A stretch of 64,000 nt of DNA from Aldrovandia affinis. Taxonomy: Eukaryota; Chordata; Actinopteri; Notacanthiformes; Halosauridae. This document shows positions 11,418-20,213 of this stretch, one piece after another (position 1 is the stretch's first letter; each line of letters opens with the position of its first letter). Position numbers and translations under genes: made by a program. The notes under the pieces were generated by a model. The model saw nothing but the letters and a program-made list of their open reading frames with translations. It searched no databases and had not been told where the DNA came from. The DNA lies in NCBI GenBank assembly GCA_029706075.1, contig JAINUG010000011.1, forward strand, positions 8,685,001-8,749,000, read 5' to 3'.

Positions 11418-12248
11418 ATGGATGCAACAAACCCCGGAGGAGACAATCTGAGTTTACAAAAAGGTGCCTTATATTCGGCAAAAAGCAACGCTTTTGAATT
11501 ACCAGAACATAACATTCCGACATATGCTTTGAAGAGAAGCTAATGCTAAATGGTGTGGACCTGAAAATTAAGATGATTCGTACCAAAGAGAAGTTTTGCC
11601 TGAGGCATTCAAACAAAAAATTGTGAATGCATCACTTTTTGTTAAAAAGGTTTCTCCAGCTGTGAAAATCTGGCACACACAAGCCGTTCTATCAACCAAT
11701 GCAAAATATCCTATAGAAAGGGTAAGCATGAAAAAATGTTGTGTAGCTGCAGGAAGCCATGTGTGTAATCAAGAAAATCTGTTTCTGGGGACTCTGCCCA
11801 AGTGCATGGTTATAGGACTGGTAAATACTGACAGCTTTTCAGGACATTATTCCAGAAACCCCTTCAATTTCCCAAATTAGTAGGCAGAGTTTATAGCCTT
11901 ATATGTAGACAGCTGGAAATTCCCGTCAAAACATTTCCAGTCAGATTTTGAAAACATTTTGTGTCACAGTGAGGGAATTTTACAGTGTAATCATGGCTAC
12001 AGGGAGACATCTGGACCAGGCATTGTCCATTAACAGAATAGCTGGATGGTTACACACTATACGCTTTCAATTTGACCCCCGACGAAGAAAGTGGACAGCA
12101 TCTTTCTCTGGTGGAATCTGGAAACATGCGGCTGGAGATAAGGTTCAAACAGCCCCTGTCCAGAATGGTTAATATGGTTGTCTATGCCACCTTTGAAAAT
12201 ATTATTGAAGTAAGTCAGAGAAGGGATGTTCTAATGGATTATTTTTAA
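11418..12248 (+). pseudogene. F54H12.2-like Polinton capsid protein (candidate major capsid)
   Basis: Reading across three frames, conserved stretches of the family named after C. elegans F54H12.2 appear in order: MVWT-like segment with LKIKMIRTKEKF (11,550-11,600), VNASLFVKKVSPAVKIWHTQ (11,620-11,690), KYPIERVSMK, LPKCMVIGLVNTDSFSGHYS with NPFNFP (11,800-11,877), GYTLYAFNLTPDE (12,040-12,085), and FENIIEVSQRRDVLMDYF ending at a TAA at 12,246. The spacing and length fit a double-jelly-roll capsid subunit, but its major-versus-minor role is inferred. At least four frameshifts or stops. The candidate start is the ATG at 11,418. Confidence 0.8.
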
Positions 12249-12259
12249 ACATGAATACA

Positions 12260-12710
12260 AGATAACTGAACAACGTAATGAGCTGTAATGGCTTTATCAA
12301 AAAAAAATCTAATGCCGGGTTTGCAAGTGACAAGCTACCACAAGATAAATTCAAGGATTTACCTGCAGTGCTTATAATAAACACTCATCCAAAAACCAAA
12401 CCCGGAGGATATTGGTTGGCTATTTATATTACAGAAGACTCTTCTGGGGAACTTTTTGAACTTTTTGAACTTTTTTCTGATGAAAACCCTCCAGATTTTC
12501 TGTACTTCCCAAAATCCCTCAATGCTTTCTTGCTAATAAATTGTCATAGAGTGATTTACAATTCCTGACAAGCACAAGACATGATCTTGACTACCTGCAG
12601 GCAGCATTGCATTTTCTATCTGTTCCAAAGGGGTTGAGGCTTTTCATTTGCGGAGATAATGTTTATGCATAGTGATAGCTTACAAAAAAATTATGCTATG
12701 TTTTCTAGGT
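12260..12710 (+). pseudogene. PRO: Adenain-like cysteine protease relic
   Basis: Polinton maturation protease, related to adenovirus protease. The frame 12,278-12,568 gives FASDKLP, IINTHPKTKPGGYWLAIY and an acidic ELF repeat. After a frameshift TTCRQHCIFYLF follows (12,590-12,630), then a stop and GFSFAEIMFMHSDSLQKNYA. The family has a His in the GxHW position. Here it is TAT, Tyr (12,410-12,412), so the catalytic His is lost. The Cys-containing CxQxC segment remains. The triple ELF looks like a 12-base slippage expansion. The gene is last in the plus-strand array and is followed by the convergence point. Confidence 0.8.
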
Positions 12711-13019
12711 TTGTTCGTAAAATATGTTTATTTGTATACAATGTTTGTTCTGGCGAAATGTTTAATGCCTGCCATGGTTGTTGAAAAAGCACAAGTTAAG
12801 GCAATGTTTGAAAAATAATGTAATATTTAATTGAAAATAAACAAGACAAACTTCACATCATCGTCTGCGTTCTTTTTTCACACTTCTCCCCTATTAAACA
12901 ACCCCCTGAGAAAACAGTCTAGCTATCTGGTTCTGTTTAAAATCAGTGTGTAAAATCAGGAGTAACTTAGGCCGAAAGGCTGATTGGGGTGGGAGAAGTC
13001 GATGCTGCTAAGGGCTTTG

Positions 13020-13317
13020 CTATATTTTCGATATCCTTTTTTGTATATCTTTTTGTATAAGCTTAGCTTGCGACGTAAGGAACGTCATCTCTTCAAGAAA
13101 TGTTTACCACCCTGTGGGTCTTCTATCTTTGGCTATCTTATGTGGTGCTGTTAGGTATTTTATTAAGTCAACCATATGTGATCCACTTACAGTTTTACCT
13201 TTGAAAATAAACTGTCCTTTACCATACCACCTAGCTACATTTCCAGATTTACACATTTTGTTCAAGACGTATGTGGCATTTTTCTTACTTCTAGCTGCAA
13301 CACTTTGAATAGCATCT
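13020..13317 (-). pseudogene. Polinton small conserved protein, C-terminal exon-like half
   Basis: Minus-strand reading gives YVLNKMCKSGNVARWYGKGQ, GKTVSGSHMVDLIKYLT and HKIAKDRRPTGW, then a stop (TAA at 13,104-13,106) and, still in frame, TFLEEMTFLTSQAKLIQ. The block with GSHxxDL and RRPxGW is typical of a Polinton small protein whose function I do not know. The N-terminal half lies at 14,130-14,383, separated by a hAT-like insertion. Confidence 0.7.
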
Positions 13318-13325
13318 GAAACAAT

Positions 13326-14121
13326 TATCTAAAACAACTAAAACAAATCTTGGTCGACCAACAGTCGTCCGTTTTTTCCGATTGGTCAAAACCTTTTTTT
13401 CTCTATATGACACACCCTATTTGTCTAATAAATACAACTATATGCACACTGCACTTGTCTCATGTTTTATAACTTTCTTAAGTGAATGACACAAATGACT
13501 AACAATAGGCTAATAACTTTATGGAGCCATAGTTAAAGATTACTTGAAAGGAAAAAAAACCTCTTCATGCTGCCCTTGCAGATTCTGCCATTGCGCTTGT
13601 GAAGTTGCGGTATGGCCACATAATAGGCTGATGCTTTTATTTGACCACAAACATAACACATTCTAATGCGTAGGCTGTTTTATTTAATTAACCAGGTTGG
13701 TCTCATTGGGATTTAAAATCTCTTTTGCAAAAAAATAGGCTAACAAACGAATGTCACACATAGCCTAATGTTGTAGCCTAAAGCTGAACATAAAGTGGCT
13801 ATAGCCTATCGAAAATGTTATTGGCAAATGAGCAGCCCCTCATTTTATTAACGATAAACCCTGCCTTGGAAAACATATATAGGCCTAGCTATGTTAAGAG
13901 TGAAGGACTGTCACTGCCATACTCACAGAATCCAGAATGGATTATTCTACTGACAAGTGCGCCGAACTGTGGCGTGAATCTAGGTGTCTCATGCTGCGTG
14001 GAGAATAAAAAAATTAATTAAAAAAAATCATTCACGCGACTGCTCGACCAAAACAAATCGCGGTCGACCAACAGCCCATCGACCAAACAATTGACCAGTT
14101 GACTAAATGAGATCAGCCCTA
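13326..14121. mobile_element. hAT-like non-autonomous insertion with 8-bp duplication
   Basis: A 796-bp segment lies between two exact copies of GAAACAAT (13,318-13,325 and 14,122-14,129). It separates two halves of one minus-strand Polinton reading frame, so insertion is directly visible. The right end ends ...CAGCCCTA, consistent with hAT termini (TAGGGCTG in reverse). The left end starts TATCTAAAAC and does not mirror it. Near both ends the same-orientation GGTCGACCAACAG occurs (13,352 and 14,071). No transposase frame. Confidence 0.75.
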
Positions 14122-14129
14122 GAAACAAT

Positions 14130-14383
14130 ACCCACTAACATCTGTGTTGGGGTCTGATTCATCACATTCAAGAGGGGCAGGATCATGATAGATTATTTGT
14201 TTCTTTACCCCCCATTTTAACTAGAGATAAAAAATCTTTGCAGCACTACAGAGTAATATTTGGCTTTGCCATTATATCCTGAATAGCCAAATCCAGTTCA
14301 TTCTTAACATTTTGTCTGGTTGATTCTGGGGGTGACCAGATGTTTTTCAGCCTTTCCAATTGCTGTTGAGGGACCAAATACAT
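14130..14383 (-). pseudogene. Polinton small conserved protein, N-terminal half
   Basis: Minus-strand frame from the ATG at 14,383: MYLVPQQQLERL, then NVKNELDLAIQDIMAKPN, then a stop and a degraded Lys-rich segment. The LVPQxxLxRL start and the NELDxAIxDI segment match the beginning of the Polinton small protein whose C-terminal half is at 13,020-13,317. Function unknown. It lies directly downstream of the core-like gene on the same strand. Confidence 0.65.
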
Positions 14384-14394
14384 TTTCTGAGCAA

Positions 14395-15092
14395 ACTCCA
14401 GTTTCAGATTTACGTGAGGGGATTAGACTAGTTAGAAAGGTTATGGCCACACTCCGGAGAGGCAATAAAAAACCTCTAGACTGGTTGATAGCTTTCTTTC
14501 TTCTTTTAAACTGCATTTTATCACGGAGACCGGGGTTCAATTCCCCGTCTCGCCAAGTGTCGGCTTTGGCCGGGAGTGCCACCAGGGGGCGGCGATTGGC
14601 TGTCCGCCCCAGGGAGGGGGGGAGGGAAGCCGACGTGACGTTCGCTGCGTATAAGAGTGGCCCTGTAAGTACGGGGTTCGGTCGACGGCTGGGCGAGTGA
14701 CGTCTCGGAAGAGGCGTCACTTCGCTCTCGTCACTACCGGTCGCAGGACTACGGCAGCGAACTCACATTACTAGGGGGGGATTGACGTAAAAATAGCGGG
14801 TCTAATTGGCTACCAAATTGGGAGAAAATGGGATAAAATCAGAAACAAAAAAACAAAAACAAAAATAAACTGCATTTTATTAAAAAAGTTTAATAAAAGC
14901 CTTTCGTCTTTTCAACTTTTTGAATTGCACCAATGTCAAAGGGATGTTACCCCGCCAAACATTGAGCGCTATTTCACAAAGCGCATGAATGAATGCGGAG
15001 GACACTGTTTTTAAAATAGGTTTTCTTTGTAGCAATGAGCCTTAAAATAAAGCTGTGAGTAAAGGCAGATTTCTCTTTAAGCGAGCAGACAT
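14395..15092 (-). pseudogene. Polinton small basic/hydrophobic core-like protein, split by a SINE
   Basis: From the minus-strand ATG at 15,090-15,092 the frame reads MSARLKRNLPLLTAL, a stop, then FIHALCEIALNVWRGNIPLT and KKLKRRKAFIKLF. Beyond the SINE it continues as KRRKKAINQSRGFLLPLRSV and AITFLTSLI. ALCEIALNVxxGNIPLT followed by a Lys/Arg-rich stretch and a short hydrophobic segment is a recurrent Polinton small protein, likely a virion or core component. It overlaps the end of the ATPase gene. The SINE at 14,522-14,866 interrupts it with a 14-bp target duplication. Confidence 0.7.
14522..14866 (+). mobile_element. tRNA-derived SINE with 14-bp target duplication
   Basis: It is flanked by exact AAACTGCATTTTAT copies at 14,508-14,521 and 14,867-14,880. 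The head keeps a tRNA B box (GGTTCAATTCC at ~14,534) but lacks the A-box half, so it is 5'-truncated. The body has CCGGGAGTGCCACCAGGGGG and GTCCGCCCCAGGGAGG. The tail is GGCTACCAAATTGGGAGAAA then AAATCAGAAACAAAAAAAC. It is the best copy of the family in this window. Confidence 0.85.
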
Positions 15093-15099
15093 GTTGAAA

Positions 15100-15666
15100 T
15101 TATTTTTTTCTGGCCCGGTACTCCTCAGGAGTTTGGGCTTTTAAATCTACTAAGGGATAGCCGTAGGGCTTTCTAGTAGCATCCTAAAAACATTCAATGA
15201 AAAATGTAAGGTTTATTGGAAACATTTGACTGGGAAAAACATTGATTTGTTGTTTTTAAACAGTACCATATAGTTTGCATTAAGGTTTATGGTTCTACTT
15301 TTTTTTTCCTTGAAAAATAAAGATTTTGCACCAGGTAGATACCACTCAGGTTACTGTGATGGATATACATGTATTTTGTAAAGCTTTTACTCCACTTGTT
15401 CATTCCCGCTATGTTTGTCCTGTGCACTGCAAATTATTGTCACACAAAGAGTCAGGAATTCCTTCAACAAATGTAATGTTTTTTTGTTTTTTTCAAGCAG
15501 TTCATCATACAGCAGTATAAACATGTATAACACCAAACAATGTTATCAGGTATTTTGGATAAAACATGTTTACCAGAATTGCTAGGTCCAGAAATACATG
15601 AGAAGGGGTGCTGAAAGCGTGCATCAACCCCTCAGCACCAGCATTTCCTAAGGTTCTAAAATCCAT
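15100..15666 (-). pseudogene. ATP: Polinton genome-packaging ATPase (FtsK/HerA type)
   Basis: The minus-strand start is the ATG at 15,664-15,666 (MDFRT), overlapping the POLB stop. Walker A is visible as GPSNSGK at 15,569-15,589. ITFVEGIPDSLCD follows near 15,460-15,500, then NKWSKSFTKYM and GIYLVQN (15,320-15,400, with a two-residue tandem slip), NLNANYMVLFKN (15,235-15,290), FRDAT-like DATRKPYGYPLVDLKAQTPE (15,110-15,170). The order and the IYLVQN and NANYxVxFKN strings are characteristic of Polinton ATPases, which pump DNA into the capsid. Multiple frameshifts. The Walker B Asp-rich segment is not clearly preserved. Confidence 0.85.
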
Positions 15667-15900
15667 ATGGTAGTGTATTGAAATCCGGCAGGAAGGAAGC
15701 CCCGTTTATCTCGGACAATCTTTTGCTCTGTGGTGAGCACCTTCCTGGAATCATCCCTGTGATTAACAAAATGATTACCCAGACTTGTGAGTGACTATGT
15801 TTACTACAGAGGTATTGGTGTGGTGTAACATAATCCCTTTTGCCTTCAGACAGGTGAGATAGGTGAGATTGCTGGCAGGTGCCTGGAATCCAAAGGTCCA
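15656..15900 (-). pseudogene. POLB: DNA polymerase B, C-terminal end (separated piece)
   Basis: The minus-strand translation ends KIVRDKR then FLPDFNTLPYGF and a stop at 15,656. DKRxxxPDFxTLPYG(F/Y) is the usual C-terminus of Polinton family B polymerases. A frameshift lies between KRG and FLPD. This tail is separated from the rest of POLB (17,153 upward) by a 1.25-kb insertion. Confidence 0.75.
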
Positions 15901-15944
15901 AATTATTGAATTATTCAATCTTAATTGGTGTGGAATTCACTTGA

Positions 15945-16829
15945 CTGATTGTGTTTGTGTGTGAGGATGTGAGTGGGTGTGATTTGTCAATTGTTTGGTG
16001 TTTTGTGATTAAGTGTGTGAATAATAGACAGGTGATTGCCTCACGAGTCCCACCTGAGCCAGGCAGAAAGTAAGCCTATTTAAGAGCAGGTGGGGTGAGT
16101 GGGAAATCAGTTAGTCTTTGTCTTGTCATTTATGTGTGCGTATTGGAGGCTTGTTGGTTGTCGTTCATGTGGGTGTCGTTTGTGAGTGTGAGTGTTGGTG
16201 TTTGATGCGACTCTGTCGGGCATGGTGGCACGCGTCTGTAATCCAAGCTTCTGGGAGGTGGAGTCTGTGTGGAGTTTGTGTAGATAGTTTGTGTGTGTTC
16301 GTTAAGCGTGGTGCGTGGGAAAGAGAGAGGGCGCACTGGAAGAGTGTCCGCCTCTCTCCCTTAGTGTGATTGGCAGAGAACTCGCACTAGGGCAGTGGAG
16401 TGTTTCTGGACAGCGGCCCAAGAACTCTCACTGAAAGAGTGGAGAGTGTCTTGGGGCTGGTTGATAGATAACTCACTGCGGTGAGTGGCAAGGGTCTCTG
16501 TGTGTTTGTGTCAAAAGAGAACTCGGACTGAAAAGTTTGACTGTCTCAGTGTGCAAGGGTTTGGGAATCACTTGAAAAGTCACTGAATGTGTGTGCCTGG
16601 TGAGGTTATAGTGGAACTGGACTGAAGAGATGTGTGTTGAGTGTATGTCGGGACAGTGCGTAGAGTTCTACCCTGTCCCGTTAAGTGTTGATTCGTGTTA
16701 AATGTGGATGTATGGAAGCTGACTGTTTGTTGTGTGTTCCCCAGAAGGGATTACCCCCTCGGAGGAGGTAGGGGAGAGAGGCGGAAAATAAAGATCCGGT
16801 CCGTAGACCAGCAAAACCCACTCCTCTGC
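15945..16829 (+). mobile_element. LTR-like / retroelement leader insertion in POLB
   Basis: A GT-rich segment interrupting POLB. It has a TATTTAAGAGCAGG core-promoter-like sequence at ~16,076, long TG-rich leader sequence, and AATAAAGAT near 16,787 that could be a polyadenylation signal. AATTCACT lies at 15,932-15,939 and again at 17,154-17,161 beyond the adjoining SINE, possibly a target duplication. No reverse transcriptase is seen. It may be a solo LTR or a SINE-like composite. An SRP-RNA-like stretch is embedded (16,213-16,262). Confidence 0.5.
16213..16262 (+). pseudogene. 7SL (SRP) RNA-like 5'-domain segment
   Basis: GGGCATGGTGGCACGCGTCT followed by GTAATCCAAGCTTCTGGGAG closely resembles the start of vertebrate 7SL RNA (GGGCGNGGTGGCGCGNGCCT then GTAATCCNAGCTACTGGGAG). 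Only about 50 bases match. The following GTGGAGTCTGTGTGG does not continue as 7SL. It is read as a captured fragment, not a functional gene. Confidence 0.6.
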
Positions 16830-17150
16830 CACTTTTTTTTTTTTTATGTTATTTTTCTGATTTTACCCAGTTTTTCTCCCAATTTGGTAGCCAATTACCC
16901 GCTGTGCTTAGTTCAATCCCATTCCCTCATAGTTCGCGCCGTAGTCCTGTGACCGGCAGTGACAAGGGCGAAGTGCTGCCTCCTTCGAGACATCGCTCGT
17001 CGTGCTGTCGACTGTAATTCTGGTACCCCAGAACCACTCCTATGCACAGCGAACTGTGTGTGTTGGCTTCCCTCCCCCCTCCCTGTGGCGGACTGCCAAT
17101 TGCCACCCCGATGGCACTCCCGGACAGAGCCGACTCTGACGTGTGGCAGG
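16830..17150 (-). mobile_element. tRNA-derived SINE copy, minus strand
   Basis: Minus strand: GGCTCTGTCCGGGAGTGCCA, then GTCCGCCACAGGGAGG, GACAGCACGACGAGCGATGT, GGTCACAGGACTACGG, tail GGCTACCAAATTGGGAGAAA and a poly-A run (plus-strand T-run at 16,831-16,844). It matches the body of the 14,522-14,866 copy closely but lacks the tRNA head. Confidence 0.8.
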
Positions 17151-19249
17151 ATCTAATTCACTAGTGAATCTGTTTAGAAAATCATTCAGTTCGATCATCC
17201 AATCTCCAGATTTACTGACAAAAAACACACTATCGTGTCATGATACAGTATGCGTCTCTGTATCAATGAGGCTGTAAAGCTTGAGACGGGCATAGGCAGT
17301 TATGAAAGCGGCGATGAATACATTCATATTACCAGGAAAGACCAGATATTTAGTACTGTACCTCCATTGAAGTAAGGACACCTCCTGGTTCAAAAATAAA
17401 AAACGTGATATATCATACTCGCTGGAGAACATGTATTGAAGAAACTGCTCCGGTCCCTAATCAAAGATGTTTTTAGTTCATTTAATCTTTGGCCAATTTT
17501 CCTACAAAGGCTATTCAGAAAGAGTTTACGTTTGGCCTGATTTACAGAGGGTTTTGCTGGATCTAATTGAATGCCTTCCTTTTCCAAATAGTTCTGAATA
17601 CAGCTCTCTTTACTGGCGTTATCAGAAACCCAGTGAGGGTAACCGCTAGCCTCTTGTTTACCTTTTAGAAAGGTCTTGATCTATTCGGTAAAGAGAGACT
17701 CAGTCTTTTCTGGGAAATGCCATACTTCAAACACTTTGGCACCTCTGTACCCTTTCTTCACAGCCTTTTCAAGCATCATACTGCACCAAACACCTGAAAA
17801 AGCCCTCTCATCATCAGAATGCATACACTTCATATCTTGGTTTAGGGATTCACTGTAGGTTCTTACCAGTGTATCTGAAGGGCAACAGCGGTAGGAATAG
17901 ATCTTGAGGAGGATACACTTTGGCTTTGATGAAGCCAAAATCATTTTCAAAGACTTCAAAATCACGAAATATGATGTGGGTGTCCAGTCGGATACACTTT
18001 CACCTTATTCACAAAAGGATAAAGTGAAGTGAAATCATAGTATTCAATCCTCTCACCCGGTTGTGCTGTGTAATGTAGGTTGAGAACATTAGTCTTACCT
18101 CTAAAAAGAGCATCACAGGGCTCCAAGCACTCTGGAAAAACAAAAGTCTTGAGAAAAGCTAGGACTTTGTTACATTTCTTCTTGAGACCATCCCATTCCT
18201 GTTGCCATAACACCTTCACTTTAAAATGTGTTTTTTAGATTTTTTACTTTGTCTTGGAAATGCTGATGCATCAAGCCGAATTTGATTTTTGTGAGGGGAT
18301 TGGTTGTGTTTGGATCGAAATATGGACAAAACGTGGACAACCACAATAGAAACAACTGAAAATGTGTATGCAGTGCGGTGTCCGGTGGGCTGGATGAAAC
18401 ATTCGTGCTGCACTTCTGGGGAAGGCTCCTCTTTGCAGAAGAAGCAATGACCAGGCACACATTTGTGTGGTTTTAGTTCAGCAACATTTACCATATGGAC
18501 TTGGTTGCACTGTGAACAGTACTTAGCCAAGTCACACAAACTAACCATCTTACCGGACACAAGTGGTGTTACAGCTTTATGGTGCTCAAAACAGAAGCGT
18601 GACTTACAGAAGCACAAACATTCATCACATTTAATTATCTGTCTGGGTTGGCGATGGCACCACTTGTTCAGACATATTACACATGAATGCGCATGAATGA
18701 TCTTGCTAAAGCCTGTGTGGCAATATTCACAAACGCACGAAACACCTAAAAAACCTTTCAGATTTTTTATACCATAGTACTGGTTTTTCTGAAGGTATAG
18801 AAAAACGGTTTTGCAATGGGGTCTGAGTTGGTTTGAAACTTCAGAAATGTATTGTTGGGACACTGGTAAAATACGACAATCTTGACATCCAGCATTTGTT
18901 CAAATTTGCTAACATCTGTAAATGCAACACAATGTTGATCAGACAAACCAACATTGCTTTGCAAAGCTCTACCAGCATTCTCGGCCTGACCAACGGTGAA
19001 TTTGGGATGCAAAAGTTGAGACACATAGGTCGCAAAACAAAGATTGTTGACCTCTATACAAAGGTGTTTCATTTTCTTCCTGCGCTGCCCTCCACCACTG
19101 TTTGATTTATGCATAATCTGTACCACTAACTCCATGGATTCATCTGCAATTATTTCAAAATGACTCTGAACAACACTCTCAATCATGATGAGAAAAGTAT
19201 CCACATTGACTCCACTCTGAGGTAACCGGACCGAAACATGATTTAACAT

Positions 19250-19768
19250 CGAATCTTATTTATTTATTTATGAGAAACATTTGTATCATATTGAAATATT
19301 GCTGATGATCATCGGTTAATGTAGTTATACTTTATATTTAGGTGGAGGTACTGCGCCTAAACCTTTAAGGTAGAATCAATTAAAATAACTTGCATCTCTG
19401 CCATAACTGCACTACTTCTCAAAGTTGCTGGTGATATTACATCCCGCACAAGATCAGTGACAAAGATAATTCCTTGATGATCTAAGCGATAATGTTTGAT
19501 TAACTGTGCATTATCAAACATTTCTAAAACATTCTTCCAGTCTTGGAAGGTGCGCACACATCTCCGTCTTCGCAACTGTACCCTCTTGCCTACTTCTAGT
19601 TAAGTTAAGAGAGCTCCAGAGGTCTCTTAAATACCTGACAGGTTAAATTAGATAAATCACCTTTATTCTTCCATTTCGAATGTAGGAGTAAAAGTCACCA
19701 ATTATTACACTTAAGTTATACTTGAGACACATTTTTTACTTAGAGTGGCTTGATACATACGGCCCCTC
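19250..19768 (-). mobile_element. PIF/Harbinger 5' fragment inserted in POLB
   Basis: The minus strand begins GGGGCCGTATGTATCAAGCC (19,749-19,768), the kind of G-rich terminus seen in PIF/Harbinger elements. It then carries a HARBI1-like N-terminal frame (19,357-19,590): RRRRCVRTFQDWKNVLEMF, LIKHYRLDHQGIIFVTDLVRD, ISPATLRSS, AEMQVILI. No start codon or catalytic DDE region remains. The 3' end is lost near 19,250, where POLB reading resumes. Confidence 0.65.
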
Positions 19769-19807
19769 GTCTACAGGTTCTACTTTAGGGAACACGTGAT
19801 AAAGGAT

Positions 19808-20213
19808 ATGTTCGGGGATATGCTGTTCATTCATTTGATTAACCACATGTCTCATTTCAGGGGGTAAAACCTCATTGTTTAATGCATTGACCATAATTAA
19901 TTTAGTAAAAAAGTATTGATTTCCACACAGTCAAAACTGTTGGCACGCAGCCGTTTGATTTGGTATATTTGCTCTAATGCCTCCCCAGTTCTTCAAAGAA
20001 AACCAGTACAACATAATTCTGCTCTACAGTTTCTGATGTAGGTAGTGTGTGACTAACGTTATGTTCGGGGACATGCGGTTCATTAATTTGATTAACCATA
20101 TTCATCAGCTCAGAGGGCAAAGATTCACCATTTAATGTATCTAACAGATTTTGTAAAAAAGGAATGATTTGCCCTGAGTCAAAACTGTCATTATGTGTTC
20201 TTTTAAAAGCCAT
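19808..20213 (-). repeat. Tandem duplication in POLB N-terminal region
   Basis: Two diverged copies offset by 253 bp, starting at 19,808 (ATGTTCGGGGATATGC) and 20,061 (ATGTTCGGGGACATGC). Both translate on the minus strand to a segment ending in NQ(M/I)NE(Q/P)H(I/V)PEH preceded by LP(P/S)E(M/L). Roughly two-thirds of the bases agree, so the duplication is older than most decay or was once selected. Confidence 0.75.

Larger units (their letters stand above)
17153..20213 (-). pseudogene. POLB: Protein-primed family B DNA polymerase, main part
   Basis: The candidate start is the ATG at 20,211-20,213 (MAFKRTHNDSFDSGQIIPFL). After a Harbinger interruption the N-terminal region continues at 19,249-18,767 (KKMKHLCIEVNNLCFATYV). 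A Cys/His-rich exonuclease-region segment follows (18,863-18,216; many CxxC pairs). Then motif A as YYDFTSLYP (18,016-18,042), HSDDERAFSGVWC and KVFEVWHFPEKTESLF (17,690-17,820), motif B as KRKLFLNSLCRKIGQRLN (~17,490-17,550), TAYARLKLYSL, and motif C decayed to YHDTIVCF (family Y.DTDS; ~17,225-17,250). Its expected role is replication from a terminal-protein primer. Several frameshifts. The C-terminus is displaced to 15,656-15,900. Confidence 0.9.

Noticed and set aside
14304..14720. A single 138-residue protein on the minus strand
   Set aside because: The frame runs through a SINE into a Polinton gene. Only the part below 14,508 belongs to the Polinton protein.
16203..16262. Alu or B1 element
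   Set aside because: The similarity is to 7SL RNA, but fish are not known to have Alu/B1, and the match stops after ~50 bases without the rest of an Alu.
19357..19590. Part of the POLB reading frame
   Set aside because: It is on the same strand, but the motifs fit the HARBI1 N-terminus and a Harbinger-like terminus lies upstream, so I treat it as an insertion.
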